A stretch of DNA of 64,000 nucleotides from Pseudoalteromonas sp. 3D05 (GTDB lineage Bacteria; Pseudomonadota; Gammaproteobacteria; Enterobacterales; Alteromonadaceae): the NCBI RefSeq assembly GCF_002723455.1, contig NZ_PDUS01000001.1, positions 479,340 through 543,339 of the forward strand, written 5' to 3'. The notes beneath the pieces were generated by a model. It searched no databases. It had not been told where the DNA came from and saw only the letters and a list, made by a program, of their open reading frames with translations. This document shows, in pieces, positions 25,619 through 35,782 of the stretch. Within the stretch, counting starts at the first letter, position 1. Every line of letters starts with the position of its first letter. The translations under genes were made by a program, and so were the position numbers.

Positions 25619-26698
25619 TTACCTTGACAGTTTTCGCCATACTAATTCAAGTGGCCCTAGTTTAAAGTAACAACTATAAAGCCAAAAACTAAAATATTGG
25701 ATCAGCGCAAGTACTGTAACTAAATACAAATAATCAATCCGATTAAAGCTTAATACCCAGTGTGGATACACTATTTTGAAAAGCAAAAACAAGCAAACCG
25801 TTTGAGAAATATAAGCGGTTAAAGACATTCGACCTAACCGCATAAATCCGATTGTGATCCAATTATCTTTATGTACAGCTTTCACGATGATGTGAATTAA
25901 TAGTAAGGCGGTAAATAATGCCGCTAACCAATTTAACGGCTCTTTCAGCACGTGTGCCAATTGAAAATGTTGGTACTCCAATAGCACTCTCAAACAGGAC
26001 AGTAAAAAAGCAATACATCCAACAGTGCGAACTGAGGCAGCCGGTAAGCCATCATCGAAAACTTTTAATTTATAGATATACACGCCTACCAGCATTACAG
26101 CAGCGCTCATCCAAAGCGTAATTAACGGGACAGCGATAATCATAATGACAAACATCAGTGCATTTGTGCCCAGTATATTGCCTAAACTCGACAATGTTTG
26201 CTCATAACTTTGTAAAAATGCACTATCAGTGCGATTGATAACAATATAAGGCTCCACTAGCATTAATACCATGCTCATCAATGCGCCTATGAACAAAAAC
26301 TGCCACGCACGCCTTATAATGATTGAATTGTCCGCGTTTAAATATTTACACGTCAACCAACCCCCGCAGGCATAAATAAACAAAATATCACCCGCCCAAA
26401 GTAAAAAACCATGCAACAAGCCAAATACTGCCAACACTTTTAATCGTTTCTTAAGTATCGTAATATTTTGATAACGCTGCCATTGTATATATAGGCCTGC
26501 GCCAAATAATAAGCAAAACAAAGTGCGGAAGCGGCCATCAATGAAAAAGAGGTTTACAGTCTGGATTACATCATCTGACAAAGGAGGGGTTGGTTGCGGC
26601 ACATAACCGAATTCAAATAAACCAAAAAAATAAACATTCATGTACATCAAACCTAAAACGGCGATGCCACGAACTACATCCATGTTTTTATTTCTCAT
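25619..26698 (-). CDS. DUF418 (YeiB-like) membrane protein
   Basis: The 359-residue protein has about nine or ten membrane segments. It starts MRNKNMDVVRGIAVLGLMYMN and ends with the DUF418 hallmarks FMRLGRMSLTAYISQTV and GPLELVWRKL. The family is found across bacteria and has no established reaction; some members are next to cell-wall or transport genes. ATG 26698 or ATG 26683 could be the start. The gene lies just downstream of the 309-bp repeat and 48 bases before the sugar-binding protein gene. Confidence 0.85.
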   Translation of the reverse strand: MRNKNMDVVRGIAVLGLMYMNVYFFGLFEFGYVPQPTPPLSDDVIQTVNLFFIDGRFRTLFCLLFGAGLYIQWQRYQNITILKKRLKVLAVFGLLHGFLLWAGDILFIYACGGWLTCKYLNADNSIIIRRAWQFLFIGALMSMVLMLVEPYIVINRTDSAFLQSYEQTLSSLGNILGTNALMFVIMIIAVPLITLWMSAAVMLVGVYIYKLKVFDDGLPAASVRTVGCIAFLLSCLRVLLEYQHFQLAHVLKEPLNWLAALFTALLLIHIIVKAVHKDNWITIGFMRLGRMSLTAYISQTVCLFLLFKIVYPHWVLSFNRIDYLYLVTVLALIQYFSFWLYSCYFKLGPLELVWRKLSR

Positions 26699-26710
26699 TA
26701 CTGTGCTCTG

Positions 26711-27019
26711 GGGTCTGCTGACCTTTTAAGGTTAAATTTGCAGCAGTCTATTTGGTATTTAGGCAAGCCGCCTATGTGGTATGGTTATTCCCCATAAATA
26801 GGTGATAACGCAGCATCAATGCCAAACAGGCGCTGCCCTTCGGGTTCTGCTTAGGGGCGACTTACTCTTTGTTGCCTACATGAGTGGTGGTAAGAGGCGA
26901 GAGCAGGACGCGCAAGCTTTGCTCGGTTTTAACTTAGCCCACTAGGTTACAAACCTCGCCCCGCGATTAAACCGACCCTAGTTTGAACCAATTTTAATCC
27001 ACAAAGGTCAATAGACCCT
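26711..27019. repeat. 309-bp MITE-like element (long form)
   Basis: The element has inverted ends GGGTCTGCTGACCTTTT (26711-26727) and, on the other strand, AGGGTCTATTGACCTTTGTG (27019-27000). The first 30 bases match the palindrome at 3289-3318 in 28 positions. No open frame of note lies within, and base composition is more GC-rich than flanking DNA in places (CTTCGGGTTCTGC, CTCGCCCCGCG). Its right end lies over the stop codon of the EAL-HDOD gene. I infer a non-autonomous element moved by a transposase encoded elsewhere. Confidence 0.7.
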
Positions 27020-28229
27020 AATGATATTTTTGAGTATTTGACCAGCTTAACGCATTTTCATATAACTTAGGTAAACCATCACTTGAAGTATTTAAAAACA
27101 CCACTGCTTTTTCCAATGCCCACCAGCTTCCAGACTCATACGCTTTAACTGTTTCTAATATATAGAAAAGTGTATTTTTTTCCGCCATCAGTGCCAATTT
27201 AATCTCTTCTGGGAAAGGTAATTTATCCAGCAATTGTGCCATCGGCCTGTCTAAGATAGCGTCCAGTAAAGAAAATAAACCGGTTAAAAATGCACTGTTA
27301 GCATGGCTAGGTGCCACTTTCTGAGCGACTAGTTCGCAAAATCTAGCGCGAATGATGCACATCTTTACTAATTCAGCGGGTTTAGATTTAGACACGTGTG
27401 CAGTAATAATTAAACTAACAAATTTTCGAATATGCTCATGCCCTAAATAAACTAAAGCCTGCCTGATGGATTCAATTTCTTTTTGCACCGGAAAGACACC
27501 GCTATTTATCAACCTTAACAATTTAAACGCAAGCGCGGTGTCTAACTGGAATAAGCTTGCAATCGTGTTGATATTTGGGTTTTCTTTCATCGCTTGCGCA
27601 TAAATAGACAAAGCCAGCGCATGATTCATATCAATGTCTTTTTGTTCAATTAATTTAGGTTTAGCAAAAAAGTAGCCTTGGAAATAATCAAAGCCCATTT
27701 TATGCGCTAATTGAAAGTCATCAATGGTTTCTATTTTCTCTGCTAACAGTTTAATTTTTTTATGTTTTTTGAGTTCTGTAATTAAACCATTTAATTGTTT
27801 AAGTGGGGTGATTTGAATATCAAATTTAATTAGTTTTATAAACTTTAGGAAACGATCCCACTTGGGCTCGTAGACAAAATCATCGAGTGCTAAAATATAA
27901 TTTTTATGAAACAAGTCACGGCAAAGCTGATAGTTTTCTTCTGTTGGCTCTATATCTTCTAGTAGTTCAAGAACAACATCATTGGAGGGTAAAAATGTAC
28001 ATAAGTCCATTTTTAATGAATCGGGACCAATATTTATTAATGCCTTCTTACCTGAAGTAATGTGACGAGTGCCAAAGTTAAGCTGATTTTCCATAATAAG
28101 CTTTGCAGTAGCGACACTTTCGTCGATATTAGGAAAAAAATTGTCTGTACTATTACGAAACAACAATTCATACGCAACAACATGTTGGCGACGATTGAAT
28201 ATTGCTTGACGCGCAACAAATACTTGCAC
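27018..28229 (-). CDS. Degenerate EAL plus HDOD domain signalling protein
   Basis: The 403-residue protein has a YuxH-like architecture: an EAL-type domain (about 1-200) and an HDOD domain (about 200-400, with LFQLDTALAFKLLRLINSG and IRQALVYLGHEHIRKF). The catalytic EAL triplet is replaced by YELLFR, so phosphodiesterase activity is unlikely. Such proteins act as c-di-GMP- or partner-binding switches, often in motility control. The terminal TAG (27018-27020) falls within the end of the 309-bp repeat, so the C-terminus may have been cut or altered by the insertion. Confidence 0.85.
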   Translation of the reverse strand: MQVFVARQAIFNRRQHVVAYELLFRNSTDNFFPNIDESVATAKLIMENQLNFGTRHITSGKKALINIGPDSLKMDLCTFLPSNDVVLELLEDIEPTEENYQLCRDLFHKNYILALDDFVYEPKWDRFLKFIKLIKFDIQITPLKQLNGLITELKKHKKIKLLAEKIETIDDFQLAHKMGFDYFQGYFFAKPKLIEQKDIDMNHALALSIYAQAMKENPNINTIASLFQLDTALAFKLLRLINSGVFPVQKEIESIRQALVYLGHEHIRKFVSLIITAHVSKSKPAELVKMCIIRARFCELVAQKVAPSHANSAFLTGLFSLLDAILDRPMAQLLDKLPFPEEIKLALMAEKNTLFYILETVKAYESGSWWALEKAVVFLNTSSDGLPKLYENALSWSNTQKYH

Positions 28230-28247
28230 TAGATTGCCCTTCTTCTG

Positions 28248-28284
28248 GATTTTTTACTACTTACAAAATAAATAGTAAAAAATC
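28248..28284. repeat. 12-bp perfect inverted repeat before the EAL-HDOD gene
   Basis: GATTTTTTACTA (28248-28259) is the exact complement of TAGTAAAAAATC (28273-28284) with 13 bases between. It stands 19 bases upstream of the EAL-HDOD start, so it could be a regulator site or part of the 5' leader. No family is recognised. Confidence 0.4.
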
Positions 28285-28329
28285 ATTAAATCACTTTATG
28301 TATCCAAACATTATAACTAGTAAAATTAT

Positions 28330-28345
28330 AAAAAGTAATCTTTTT
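28330..28345 (-). terminator. Weak candidate terminator after glgA
   Basis: AAAAAG (28345-28340 on the minus strand) pairs with CTTTTT (28335-28330) around ATTA, followed by ATAATTTT. It is an A/T-only stem except one G-C pair, so termination would be inefficient. It is the only candidate I see at the end of the glycogen operon. Confidence 0.3.
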
Positions 28346-28348
28346 AGC

Positions 28349-29887
28349 CTATTTGTACATAGTCTCTATGTATTGTTGTGCGACATCATCCCAGGTAAAT
28401 CGGGCATTGCGCGCATTATTAACAATATGCTGCCATTTCTTTGGCTCTTTACTATATAGTGTAAGAGTCTCAATAAAGCAATTCAGTAGATTTTTACATT
28501 GCAGCTCTAGCGTGTTGCCATCAAAACAGAAGCCGTTTTCTAAATGTGTCACCGTGTCATTAAGTCCACCAACTTGATGAACTAAACATGGCTGTCCCGC
28601 ACGCATAGCTAACATTTGACTAATACCACACGGCTCAAATGAACTAGGCATTAAAAACAAATCCCCTAGTTGATAAAGTAATTCGCCAATCTTCTGCCCA
28701 TAACCTTTTAAAAATAAAAGATTAGTATTTCTTGCCATGGCTTGAGTAAACACATCTTCTAATTCACTGTCACCAGAGCCTAGAATAATGATCTTGCCAT
28801 TAAACTTTGACAACTCTTTACATAGTTCATCTACAAGTAGTTTGTTGTTATATGGTTGGCGTAATAATAATACTTTCTGATCGGTTAAGCGCCCTACACT
28901 TGTCAGCAGTGGCCCTTTGTCATCATGTTTAATAAACGATAATAAACGTTGATGTGCAATATAATAACCTGACTCTAATTGCTTATTTTTAGCTAGCCAT
29001 ATAAACAGTTCTGTTTCTATAGCGTTATACAAGGCTTCGAAGCTAGGGGGATTTTCATCGTTTGGTGTGTACTCGCAACCATTTAAAACACCCACGACTT
29101 TATCCATATCAGCCGCTTTTTGTAAGTCTTTTTCCAACCCCTCACCGCCAAAGAACCCTTTATCTGGTTCACTAGGTAATACTACCTCTTTAGCATAACT
29201 AGGTGATACTAAGTGAACTTTGTCAGCGAGGTTTATGGCACTACGCATTGGATTAAAACAATGCGGATAACGTGGGTCGCATATCACATGACCATCATAA
29301 CCAAGTGATGGAAACCAAGCCTCTAAACTTGATTCATCGCCTTTAAAGGGTCTGATCCCTTGTAATGCAATATTATGCACAGTGAACACAAGTTTTGTTT
29401 GCAGCAGAGTTTCATAACGTTTATCAAACTTTAATAGCAAAGCAACACATGCACTGTGCCAATCATGTAGATGAATAACATCAGGGCATGGAATAATCCC
29501 TTGCAGTAATCCTTCACACACCGCCGCGCCAAAGAACGCAAATTTAGTCGCATCTGTTGCAAAAGGTCGACCAGGTTCATCATTACAATACACATTGCCA
29601 TTGTGTTGGCTAAAATAATGATGCGACAAAACCAGTTGCCTTGATGATGAATTCGCAATATGTACTTGCCATACATCAACTTGATGGCTTTGACCTGCAA
29701 ATGCCACGTTCAGTGTCCCTAACCGTTCTCTGTCTAGTTGACTAAACCCATAATCTGGAATTATTACATCAACAAAAATCCCTTTATTACTTAATGCGTT
29801 TGGGCAGTCGCGTATTACATCAGCAACTCCCCCAACCTTGGCATTAGGTAACGCGTCATTTTCGGCCGCAACCATCAATACATGCAT
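28349..29887 (-). CDS. glgA: Glycogen synthase (ADP-glucose)
   Basis: The GT5-family enzyme adds glucose from ADP-glucose to the alpha-1,4 chain. At 512 residues it is near the E. coli length (477). The N-terminal ADP-glucose motif is KVGGVADVIRD, followed by HLHDWHS and FTVHNIA, and the C-terminal SSFEPCGISQMLAMRAGQP carries the EX7E-like donor site. It is the last gene of the glycogen operon, 21 bases after glgC. The middle section (about 290-330, KNKQLESGYYIAHQRL) looks slightly divergent but not broken. Confidence 0.93.
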   Translation of the reverse strand: MHVLMVAAENDALPNAKVGGVADVIRDCPNALSNKGIFVDVIIPDYGFSQLDRERLGTLNVAFAGQSHQVDVWQVHIANSSSRQLVLSHHYFSQHNGNVYCNDEPGRPFATDATKFAFFGAAVCEGLLQGIIPCPDVIHLHDWHSACVALLLKFDKRYETLLQTKLVFTVHNIALQGIRPFKGDESSLEAWFPSLGYDGHVICDPRYPHCFNPMRSAINLADKVHLVSPSYAKEVVLPSEPDKGFFGGEGLEKDLQKAADMDKVVGVLNGCEYTPNDENPPSFEALYNAIETELFIWLAKNKQLESGYYIAHQRLLSFIKHDDKGPLLTSVGRLTDQKVLLLRQPYNNKLLVDELCKELSKFNGKIIILGSGDSELEDVFTQAMARNTNLLFLKGYGQKIGELLYQLGDLFLMPSSFEPCGISQMLAMRAGQPCLVHQVGGLNDTVTHLENGFCFDGNTLELQCKNLLNCFIETLTLYSKEPKKWQHIVNNARNARFTWDDVAQQYIETMYK

Positions 29888-29908
29888 TATTTATTTACTT
29901 CCTACAAC

Positions 29909-31210
29909 TTAAGCTAATCGTTTTTTTTCTTGCTCTTGGCGTTCTATTTTTTTGGCAAGCTCTGTCAACATATCTCTTGTAACAAGCACAATACCTTTAT
30001 TAGACACCCTAAAGCCATTTTCTTTATCCGCTTTTTCGTCAAAACCAATTTCCACACCTTCAGGAATTTCACAGCCACGGTCAATAATGGCACGGCGTAT
30101 TCTACAGTTACGATGAATAATTGCCCCAGGTAAAATGACTGACTCTTCAATTTCGCAATATGAACGAATATGAACATTAGAAAACAACAAGGATTTTCTG
30201 ACTACTGAACCTGAAATTATGCAGCCACCTGATACGGTTGAATCAACAGCCATACCTCTTCTATCGTCATTATCAAAAATAAATTTAGCCGGTGGTAATT
30301 GCTCTTGATAAGTCCAGATAGGCCACGTTGGATCATATAAATCTAATTGTGGTTCTGGCATAACAAGTTCCATATTAGCTTCCCAAAATGAATCAAGTGT
30401 ACCTACATCACGCCAATAAGGTTGACCTTCATGTGCGGGATCTCTAAATGGGAAAGCAAAAACGTTATGTTCCTCAATAATTGATGGAATTATATCATGA
30501 CCAAAGTCACGTCCAGATCCTTCATTTTCAGCATCTTTTTTCAATTGCTCAAACAAAAAATCGGTATTAAATACATAATTACCCATTGACGCTAAACACG
30601 TGCCAGGTTTACCCGGAATAGAACTTGGAGACGCTGGTTTTTCATCAAAACGCTTTACACGCTTTTCTTCGTCGACTGTCATCACACCAAAGGTGTCTGC
30701 CGCTTCTTCGCAATCAACTTCTATGCAGCAAACTGTCATATCTGCACCAGTTTCAACATGTTTTGCTAATAATGCACCGTAGTCCATACGATAGACGTGA
30801 TCGCCTGACAAAATCATCACATACTTTGGTAATTCATGACGAATTATATCCATATTTTGAAAAACAGCATCCGCAGTGCCACAGTACCATTCGTCACCAT
30901 AACGCTGAGATGCTGGTAATATCTCTACCGATTCGCCAAGCTCTTTTTTAAAATGACCCCAAGCACGGTTAACATGGCGTATTAATGAGTGCGATTTATA
31001 TTGTGTCGCAATACCCACTCGCCTGATACCTGAATTAATACAATTGGACAGCGGAAAATCTATAATTCGATGCTTACCACCAAAATAAACAGCAGGTTTA
31101 GCGCGCCAATTAGTTAATTCATGGAGTCGCGATCCTCGCCCTCCTGCTAAAATAAGCGCGTAGGTTTCTCTTGTTAAACTACTTATGTAACGATTTGCAT
31201 AACTTGGCAT
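29909..31210 (-). CDS. glgC: Glucose-1-phosphate adenylyltransferase
   Basis: The enzyme makes ADP-glucose from ATP and glucose-1-phosphate and is the controlled step of glycogen synthesis. Length is 433 residues (E. coli 431). Nucleotide motif [13 protein letters not shown] (about 19-31), GTADAVFQN, the sugar-phosphate region FDEKPASP, and a C-terminal left-handed beta-helix with repeated hexapeptides ([21 protein letters not shown]) are all present. It lies 14 bases after glgP. Allosteric sites cannot be judged by eye. Confidence 0.95.
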   Translation of the reverse strand: MPSYANRYISSLTRETYALILAGGRGSRLHELTNWRAKPAVYFGGKHRIIDFPLSNCINSGIRRVGIATQYKSHSLIRHVNRAWGHFKKELGESVEILPASQRYGDEWYCGTADAVFQNMDIIRHELPKYVMILSGDHVYRMDYGALLAKHVETGADMTVCCIEVDCEEAADTFGVMTVDEEKRVKRFDEKPASPSSIPGKPGTCLASMGNYVFNTDFLFEQLKKDAENEGSGRDFGHDIIPSIIEEHNVFAFPFRDPAHEGQPYWRDVGTLDSFWEANMELVMPEPQLDLYDPTWPIWTYQEQLPPAKFIFDNDDRRGMAVDSTVSGGCIISGSVVRKSLLFSNVHIRSYCEIEESVILPGAIIHRNCRIRRAIIDRGCEIPEGVEIGFDEKADKENGFRVSNKGIVLVTRDMLTELAKKIERQEQEKKRLA

Positions 31211-31224
31211 AATTTATCTCCGTA

Positions 31225-33735
31225 TTAATCTGTGCTGATGTTCGTTTTATTTGATGTTAAAGGTGTCAAATGCCAAATTTCATCGCTGTATTGGCCAATT
31301 GTTCTATCACTTGAAAATACGCCACTTGCTGCCGTATTTAAGATACTCATTTGTGTCCAGTGTTGTTGGTTTTGATAAGCGCCCTCTACATCACGCTGCG
31401 CTTTAACAAAGCTCTCGAAGTCATGAGCGACTAACCAAGGATCGTGCGGGCTTTTAATCGCGCCGATAATGTCATCAAACAAGCCTGGTTCAAATAAGTT
31501 AAAGTGCCCACTTTCAAGTAGTTGCATTACATTAAGTAAATCAGGTGTAGAGTGAATGATATGCAAAGGGTTATAGTTTTGCTTAATAGATTCTATTTCT
31601 TGTGCTTTGGCACCAAATAAGAAAAAGTTATCTTGGCCCACCGCATCCCTGATTTCGATATTAGCACCATCTAAGGTACCTATCGTCAATGCACCATTCA
31701 TCATGAACTTCATATTGCCTGTTCCTGATGCTTCTTTACCTGCAGTTGATATTTGTTCCGATAAATCCGTTGCAGGACAAATAGTTTCCATTGCAGTCAC
31801 ATTATAATTAGGTAAAAACGCAACACGTAAATAAGGTTGGGCTAGTGGGTCTTTGTTAATGACTTCTGCCACATTATTTATTAACTTAATAATGCGTTTT
31901 GCCATGTAGTAACCCGGTGCAGCTTTACCACCTAACAGTACACAACGAGGTACTAAGTTGTCAGTATCGCCGCGGCGAATACGGTCATAAAGGTGAATCA
32001 CATGCAGTACGTTTAATAGTTGACGCTTGTACTCATGTATTCGCTTTACTTGCACATCAAACAACATATGTTTATCAAATTCAACATCACAGCGTTCTTT
32101 GACTAAATCAACTAAGCGCTGTTTGTTTTCAAGCTTTACTTGCTGCCATTGCGTATGAAATTGTTCATCATCAAAGTAACGACGTAATTGACTAATTTGA
32201 GCGAACTCCCCCACCCACTCACACCCAATTTTGTCACTAATAAGCTGGGTCAATTTGGGATTGCAATGAGCAAGCCAACGCCTTGGTGTTACCCCATTGG
32301 TTTTATTATTAAATTTTTCAGGCCACAACTCGAAGAATGATTTAAACAACCCTTCTTTTAACAGCTCTGTATGTAACGCGGCGACACCATTAACAGAATA
32401 ACTGCCTACGATAGCTAAATACGCCATGCGAATTTGCGGCTCAGGGCCTTCTTCAATAAGTGAAAGTGCTTGCTGTTTAGCTACATCCCCTGGCCATGCT
32501 TGCGCCACTTGAGCTAAAAAACGGGCATTTATTTCATAAATGATTTCTAAAATGCGCGGTAATAAACGAGAAAATAGCGATACTGACCATTTTTCAAGCG
32601 CTTCAGGTAATAATGTATGATTTGTATACGCCATTGTGGCAGTTGTGATTTGCCATGCTTTATCCCAATCGAGCTCATACTCATCAATGAGTAAGCGCAT
32701 TAGCTCGGCAACAGCAATACTTGGGTGTGTGTCATTAAGCTGAAAAACATGATAATCAGCAAAATCTCTAAAGTCTTCGCCATGCTGTGATACCCAACTA
32801 GCAATGGTGTCTTGTAGGCTCGCAGACGATAAGAAGTATTGTTGGCGTAACCTTAGTTCCTTACCATTTTCACTACTGTCATTAGGGTACAACACCATTG
32901 TAATTTGTTCGGCTAGATTTTTATGGGCAACAGCTTCAGAATAACTACCGGCATTGAACTCACTTAAATCAAATTCGTCGGTGGCCTCTGATTTCCATAA
33001 ACGTAAGGTATTTACGATATCATTTTTATAGCCTGGAATAGGAACGTCATAAGGAACTGCAAGTACATCATGTGTATTTAACCACTGACGGTGTTCACGA
33101 CCATTTTTATCTGTGTAACACTCAACGTGACCAAAGAATTTTACCCGTTTAGATTGCTCTGGCGCGCTTAACTCCCAAGGGTGCCCTTCGCGAAGCCAGT
33201 TATCCGGTTGCTCTACTTGGTGGCCGTTTTCAATGGCTTGATTGAACATACCGTACTCATAACGTATACCATAACCTACAACGGGTAATGCAAGGCTTGC
33301 GCAGCTATCTAAAAAACAAGCAGCTAGGCGCCCTAATCCGCCATTACCTAACCCCGCATCATGCTCTGCTTGGGCGACATCTTCAATATTAGTACAATAT
33401 TGTTGCAGTGCTTGGCTAACTTGGTCGTCTAAATCTAGATTTAAAATTGCATTGCCCATTGCTCGGCCCATTAAAAACTCAAGCGAGATGTAAGCTGTTT
33501 TACGACGCTTTTCACTGTTCATTTGCTGCTTGGTAGCACGACACCGAGCAACTAACCGATCGCGAATAGTAAACGCCAGTGCGTTGTATAAATACAACTG
33601 AGACTTGCCCACTTTGTCACGCCCCAAAGTGTAGTAAAAGTGCCGCGATAAATCGTCTTCCAATGTACTTTCATCAATCAAAGGAGCATCTTGCCAACCC
33701 TTTGCAACACATATTTGTTCACTGTTCTTAGCCAT
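31225..33735 (-). CDS. glgP: Glycogen phosphorylase
   Basis: The enzyme releases glucose-1-phosphate from the non-reducing ends of glycogen using pyridoxal phosphate. At 836 residues it is in the usual range (815-840). Signs include YFLMGR-like EFLMGRAMGNAI, GLGNGGLGRLAACFLDS, KRIHEYKRQLLN, and the cofactor lysine in EASGTGNMKFMMNG. It overlaps glgX by eight bases. Together with glgX it provides the breakdown branch, opposed to glgC/glgA in the same operon. Confidence 0.96.
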   Translation of the reverse strand: MAKNSEQICVAKGWQDAPLIDESTLEDDLSRHFYYTLGRDKVGKSQLYLYNALAFTIRDRLVARCRATKQQMNSEKRRKTAYISLEFLMGRAMGNAILNLDLDDQVSQALQQYCTNIEDVAQAEHDAGLGNGGLGRLAACFLDSCASLALPVVGYGIRYEYGMFNQAIENGHQVEQPDNWLREGHPWELSAPEQSKRVKFFGHVECYTDKNGREHRQWLNTHDVLAVPYDVPIPGYKNDIVNTLRLWKSEATDEFDLSEFNAGSYSEAVAHKNLAEQITMVLYPNDSSENGKELRLRQQYFLSSASLQDTIASWVSQHGEDFRDFADYHVFQLNDTHPSIAVAELMRLLIDEYELDWDKAWQITTATMAYTNHTLLPEALEKWSVSLFSRLLPRILEIIYEINARFLAQVAQAWPGDVAKQQALSLIEEGPEPQIRMAYLAIVGSYSVNGVAALHTELLKEGLFKSFFELWPEKFNNKTNGVTPRRWLAHCNPKLTQLISDKIGCEWVGEFAQISQLRRYFDDEQFHTQWQQVKLENKQRLVDLVKERCDVEFDKHMLFDVQVKRIHEYKRQLLNVLHVIHLYDRIRRGDTDNLVPRCVLLGGKAAPGYYMAKRIIKLINNVAEVINKDPLAQPYLRVAFLPNYNVTAMETICPATDLSEQISTAGKEASGTGNMKFMMNGALTIGTLDGANIEIRDAVGQDNFFLFGAKAQEIESIKQNYNPLHIIHSTPDLLNVMQLLESGHFNLFEPGLFDDIIGAIKSPHDPWLVAHDFESFVKAQRDVEGAYQNQQHWTQMSILNTAASGVFSSDRTIGQYSDEIWHLTPLTSNKTNISTD

Positions 33736-35782
33736 GACCTTCGCCTTCTAAATTAGCTGAAAATACCCAACTGCTATGCGCAGCAACTCCAAATTGTTTT
33801 GTGTCTTTTAAAATACCTGCTTCAACGCTTGTTATGTTTAGCTGCCAATCACCTTCTTCGGCTTCTGGCAGCGTACAATCTACCGTTACGTCACTTGCAT
33901 TTAATATAATTAATAATGCAGATTTTAATTGTTCGTCGTGCAAGCTATACATCAAAAATTGCTTACTGCCATCATGCCAATCATCCTCTTGCATTGGCAT
34001 GCCCAGTTCATTAAACCAATGCACTGCGAATCGTTTATCTGTGTCATGTAAAAATTCGCGGTGTTTAAATACGCAATGTTGTTTACGTAACCGTAAAACG
34101 TCATCAATGAATCGAGTTAGCGGGTGTCGTCGTTGAAAGTCTTTCCAAGCAAGCCAACTCGTGCGATTATTTTGACAATAAGCGTTATTGTTACCCCCTT
34201 GTGAATGGCCCATTTCACTGCCGGATGCAAGCATTGGCACGCCTTTTGATAATAATAATGTGAGCAACATATTTTTTTGCTGTTGCAGACGAACAGCTGT
34301 AATTTTTGGGTCATTACTAAATCCTTCAACACCACAATTGAAGGAATAATTAGCGCTGTGCCCATCTCTATTTTGCTCACCATTGGCTTCATTATGTTTT
34401 TCTTCATAACTGACCGAGTCCGCAAGCGTAAAACCATCATGGCTTGTAATAAAATTGATGCTATTAAGCGGGCCTCTTAAATTATGATCAAACAAATCGC
34501 ATGAGCCATGTAATCGCTTAGCTAATTTAGGTAACATGTTTTGCTCACCACACCAAAAACGCCTTACAACATCACGGTATTTGTCATTCCACTCACGCCA
34601 CGGTGCAGGAAACGCGCCCAATTGGTAACCACCTGGGCCAATATCCCATGGCTCTGCAATCAGTTTAACTTTTGATAAAACAGGGTCTTGATTAATTGCT
34701 TGTAAGAATGTGTGTTGCTGATTAAAACCGTGTGCGGTTCTAGCTAAAATTGAAGCTAAGTCGAACCTAAAGCCATCAACTCCCATTATTTCTACCCAAT
34801 AACGTAAGCTATCTAGGACCATTTTTAAGCTATATGGATTGTCAATATTGAGTGTGTTGCCGCAGCCTGTATCATTAATATAAACTTTAGGATCTCCTTC
34901 AACAGCGCGATAGTAACCAGGATTATTTAACCCGCGCCATGATAACAAGGGGCCGTCAATTCCAGCTTCAGCAGTGTGGTTATAAACCACATCAAGTATG
35001 ACTTCGATCCCAGCATTGTGCAGTTCTGAGACCATTTGTTGAAATTCAGCTATTTCATCATCAACAAGGTAATCTTTATGGGGGGTGAAAAAGTTTAACG
35101 TGTTGTAGCCCCAGTAGTTTTGTAAGCCTTTTCCTGTTAAAAATTGTTCGCTGATAAAACTATGCACTGGTAACAATTCAAGTGTTGTCACACCAAGATC
35201 TCGCAAATGTTCAATAAATACAGCGTGGCTTAACCCTAAATATTTACCTCTTAAATGCTCTGGTATACTAGGGTGGCGCGCAGTTGCCCCTTTAACGTGG
35301 CATTCATAAATGACCGTTTTTCCCCAGTTATGATTCGGTTTAACACCTTGATAAGGTTGTAGCTGTGTCACTTTTGACTTTGGCATATCAATGGCATTAT
35401 TCACAGCACTTAATGTACCAATGGGCATTTGACTGTAATGACGTTCACTCCAAGTAAATTCACCAAATAAGTCTTTTGCATATGGGTCTATTAAAAGTTT
35501 TTGACTATTAAAATGTAGGCCTTTACTAGGCTGATACTCACCTTCCGCTCGATACCCATATAACGTACCGACAGGTAGTGGGCTAATAAATAAGCTCCAC
35601 ACTCCACCTTCATTTTTGTTCATCGCTAATTTAAGTACTTCGGTATGCCCGCTAGCATCAAATAAGCAGAGATACAATTGCTTTGCCAATGGGGCATAAA
35701 CAGCAAAGTTGACGCCATTTTCTTTGATTGACGCACCTAAAGAGGTAATTTCCCCTTGGCTTAACTCAATTGATAGACTCAT
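33728..35782 (-). CDS. glgX: Glycogen debranching enzyme (isoamylase type)
   Basis: A GH13 enzyme that hydrolyses alpha-1,6 branches left by phosphorylase. The 684 residues comprise an N-terminal CBM48/isoamylase domain (about 10-110), a catalytic barrel with DVVYNHTAE, nucleophile Asp in GFRFDLAS, the acid Glu in LIAEPWDIGPGGYQ and the third Asp in SHDGFTL, and a small beta C-domain. E. coli GlgX has 657 residues. The start overlaps the glgB stop by 17 bases. Confidence 0.93.
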   Translation of the reverse strand: MSLSIELSQGEITSLGASIKENGVNFAVYAPLAKQLYLCLFDASGHTEVLKLAMNKNEGGVWSLFISPLPVGTLYGYRAEGEYQPSKGLHFNSQKLLIDPYAKDLFGEFTWSERHYSQMPIGTLSAVNNAIDMPKSKVTQLQPYQGVKPNHNWGKTVIYECHVKGATARHPSIPEHLRGKYLGLSHAVFIEHLRDLGVTTLELLPVHSFISEQFLTGKGLQNYWGYNTLNFFTPHKDYLVDDEIAEFQQMVSELHNAGIEVILDVVYNHTAEAGIDGPLLSWRGLNNPGYYRAVEGDPKVYINDTGCGNTLNIDNPYSLKMVLDSLRYWVEIMGVDGFRFDLASILARTAHGFNQQHTFLQAINQDPVLSKVKLIAEPWDIGPGGYQLGAFPAPWREWNDKYRDVVRRFWCGEQNMLPKLAKRLHGSCDLFDHNLRGPLNSINFITSHDGFTLADSVSYEEKHNEANGEQNRDGHSANYSFNCGVEGFSNDPKITAVRLQQQKNMLLTLLLSKGVPMLASGSEMGHSQGGNNNAYCQNNRTSWLAWKDFQRRHPLTRFIDDVLRLRKQHCVFKHREFLHDTDKRFAVHWFNELGMPMQEDDWHDGSKQFLMYSLHDEQLKSALLIILNASDVTVDCTLPEAEEGDWQLNITSVEAGILKDTKQFGVAAHSSWVFSANLEGEGHG

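Noticed and set aside
26829..26870. CTTCGGGTTCTGC stretch as a tRNA or other structured RNA
   Set aside because: It does not fold into a cloverleaf with the invariant bases; it is part of the repeat element.
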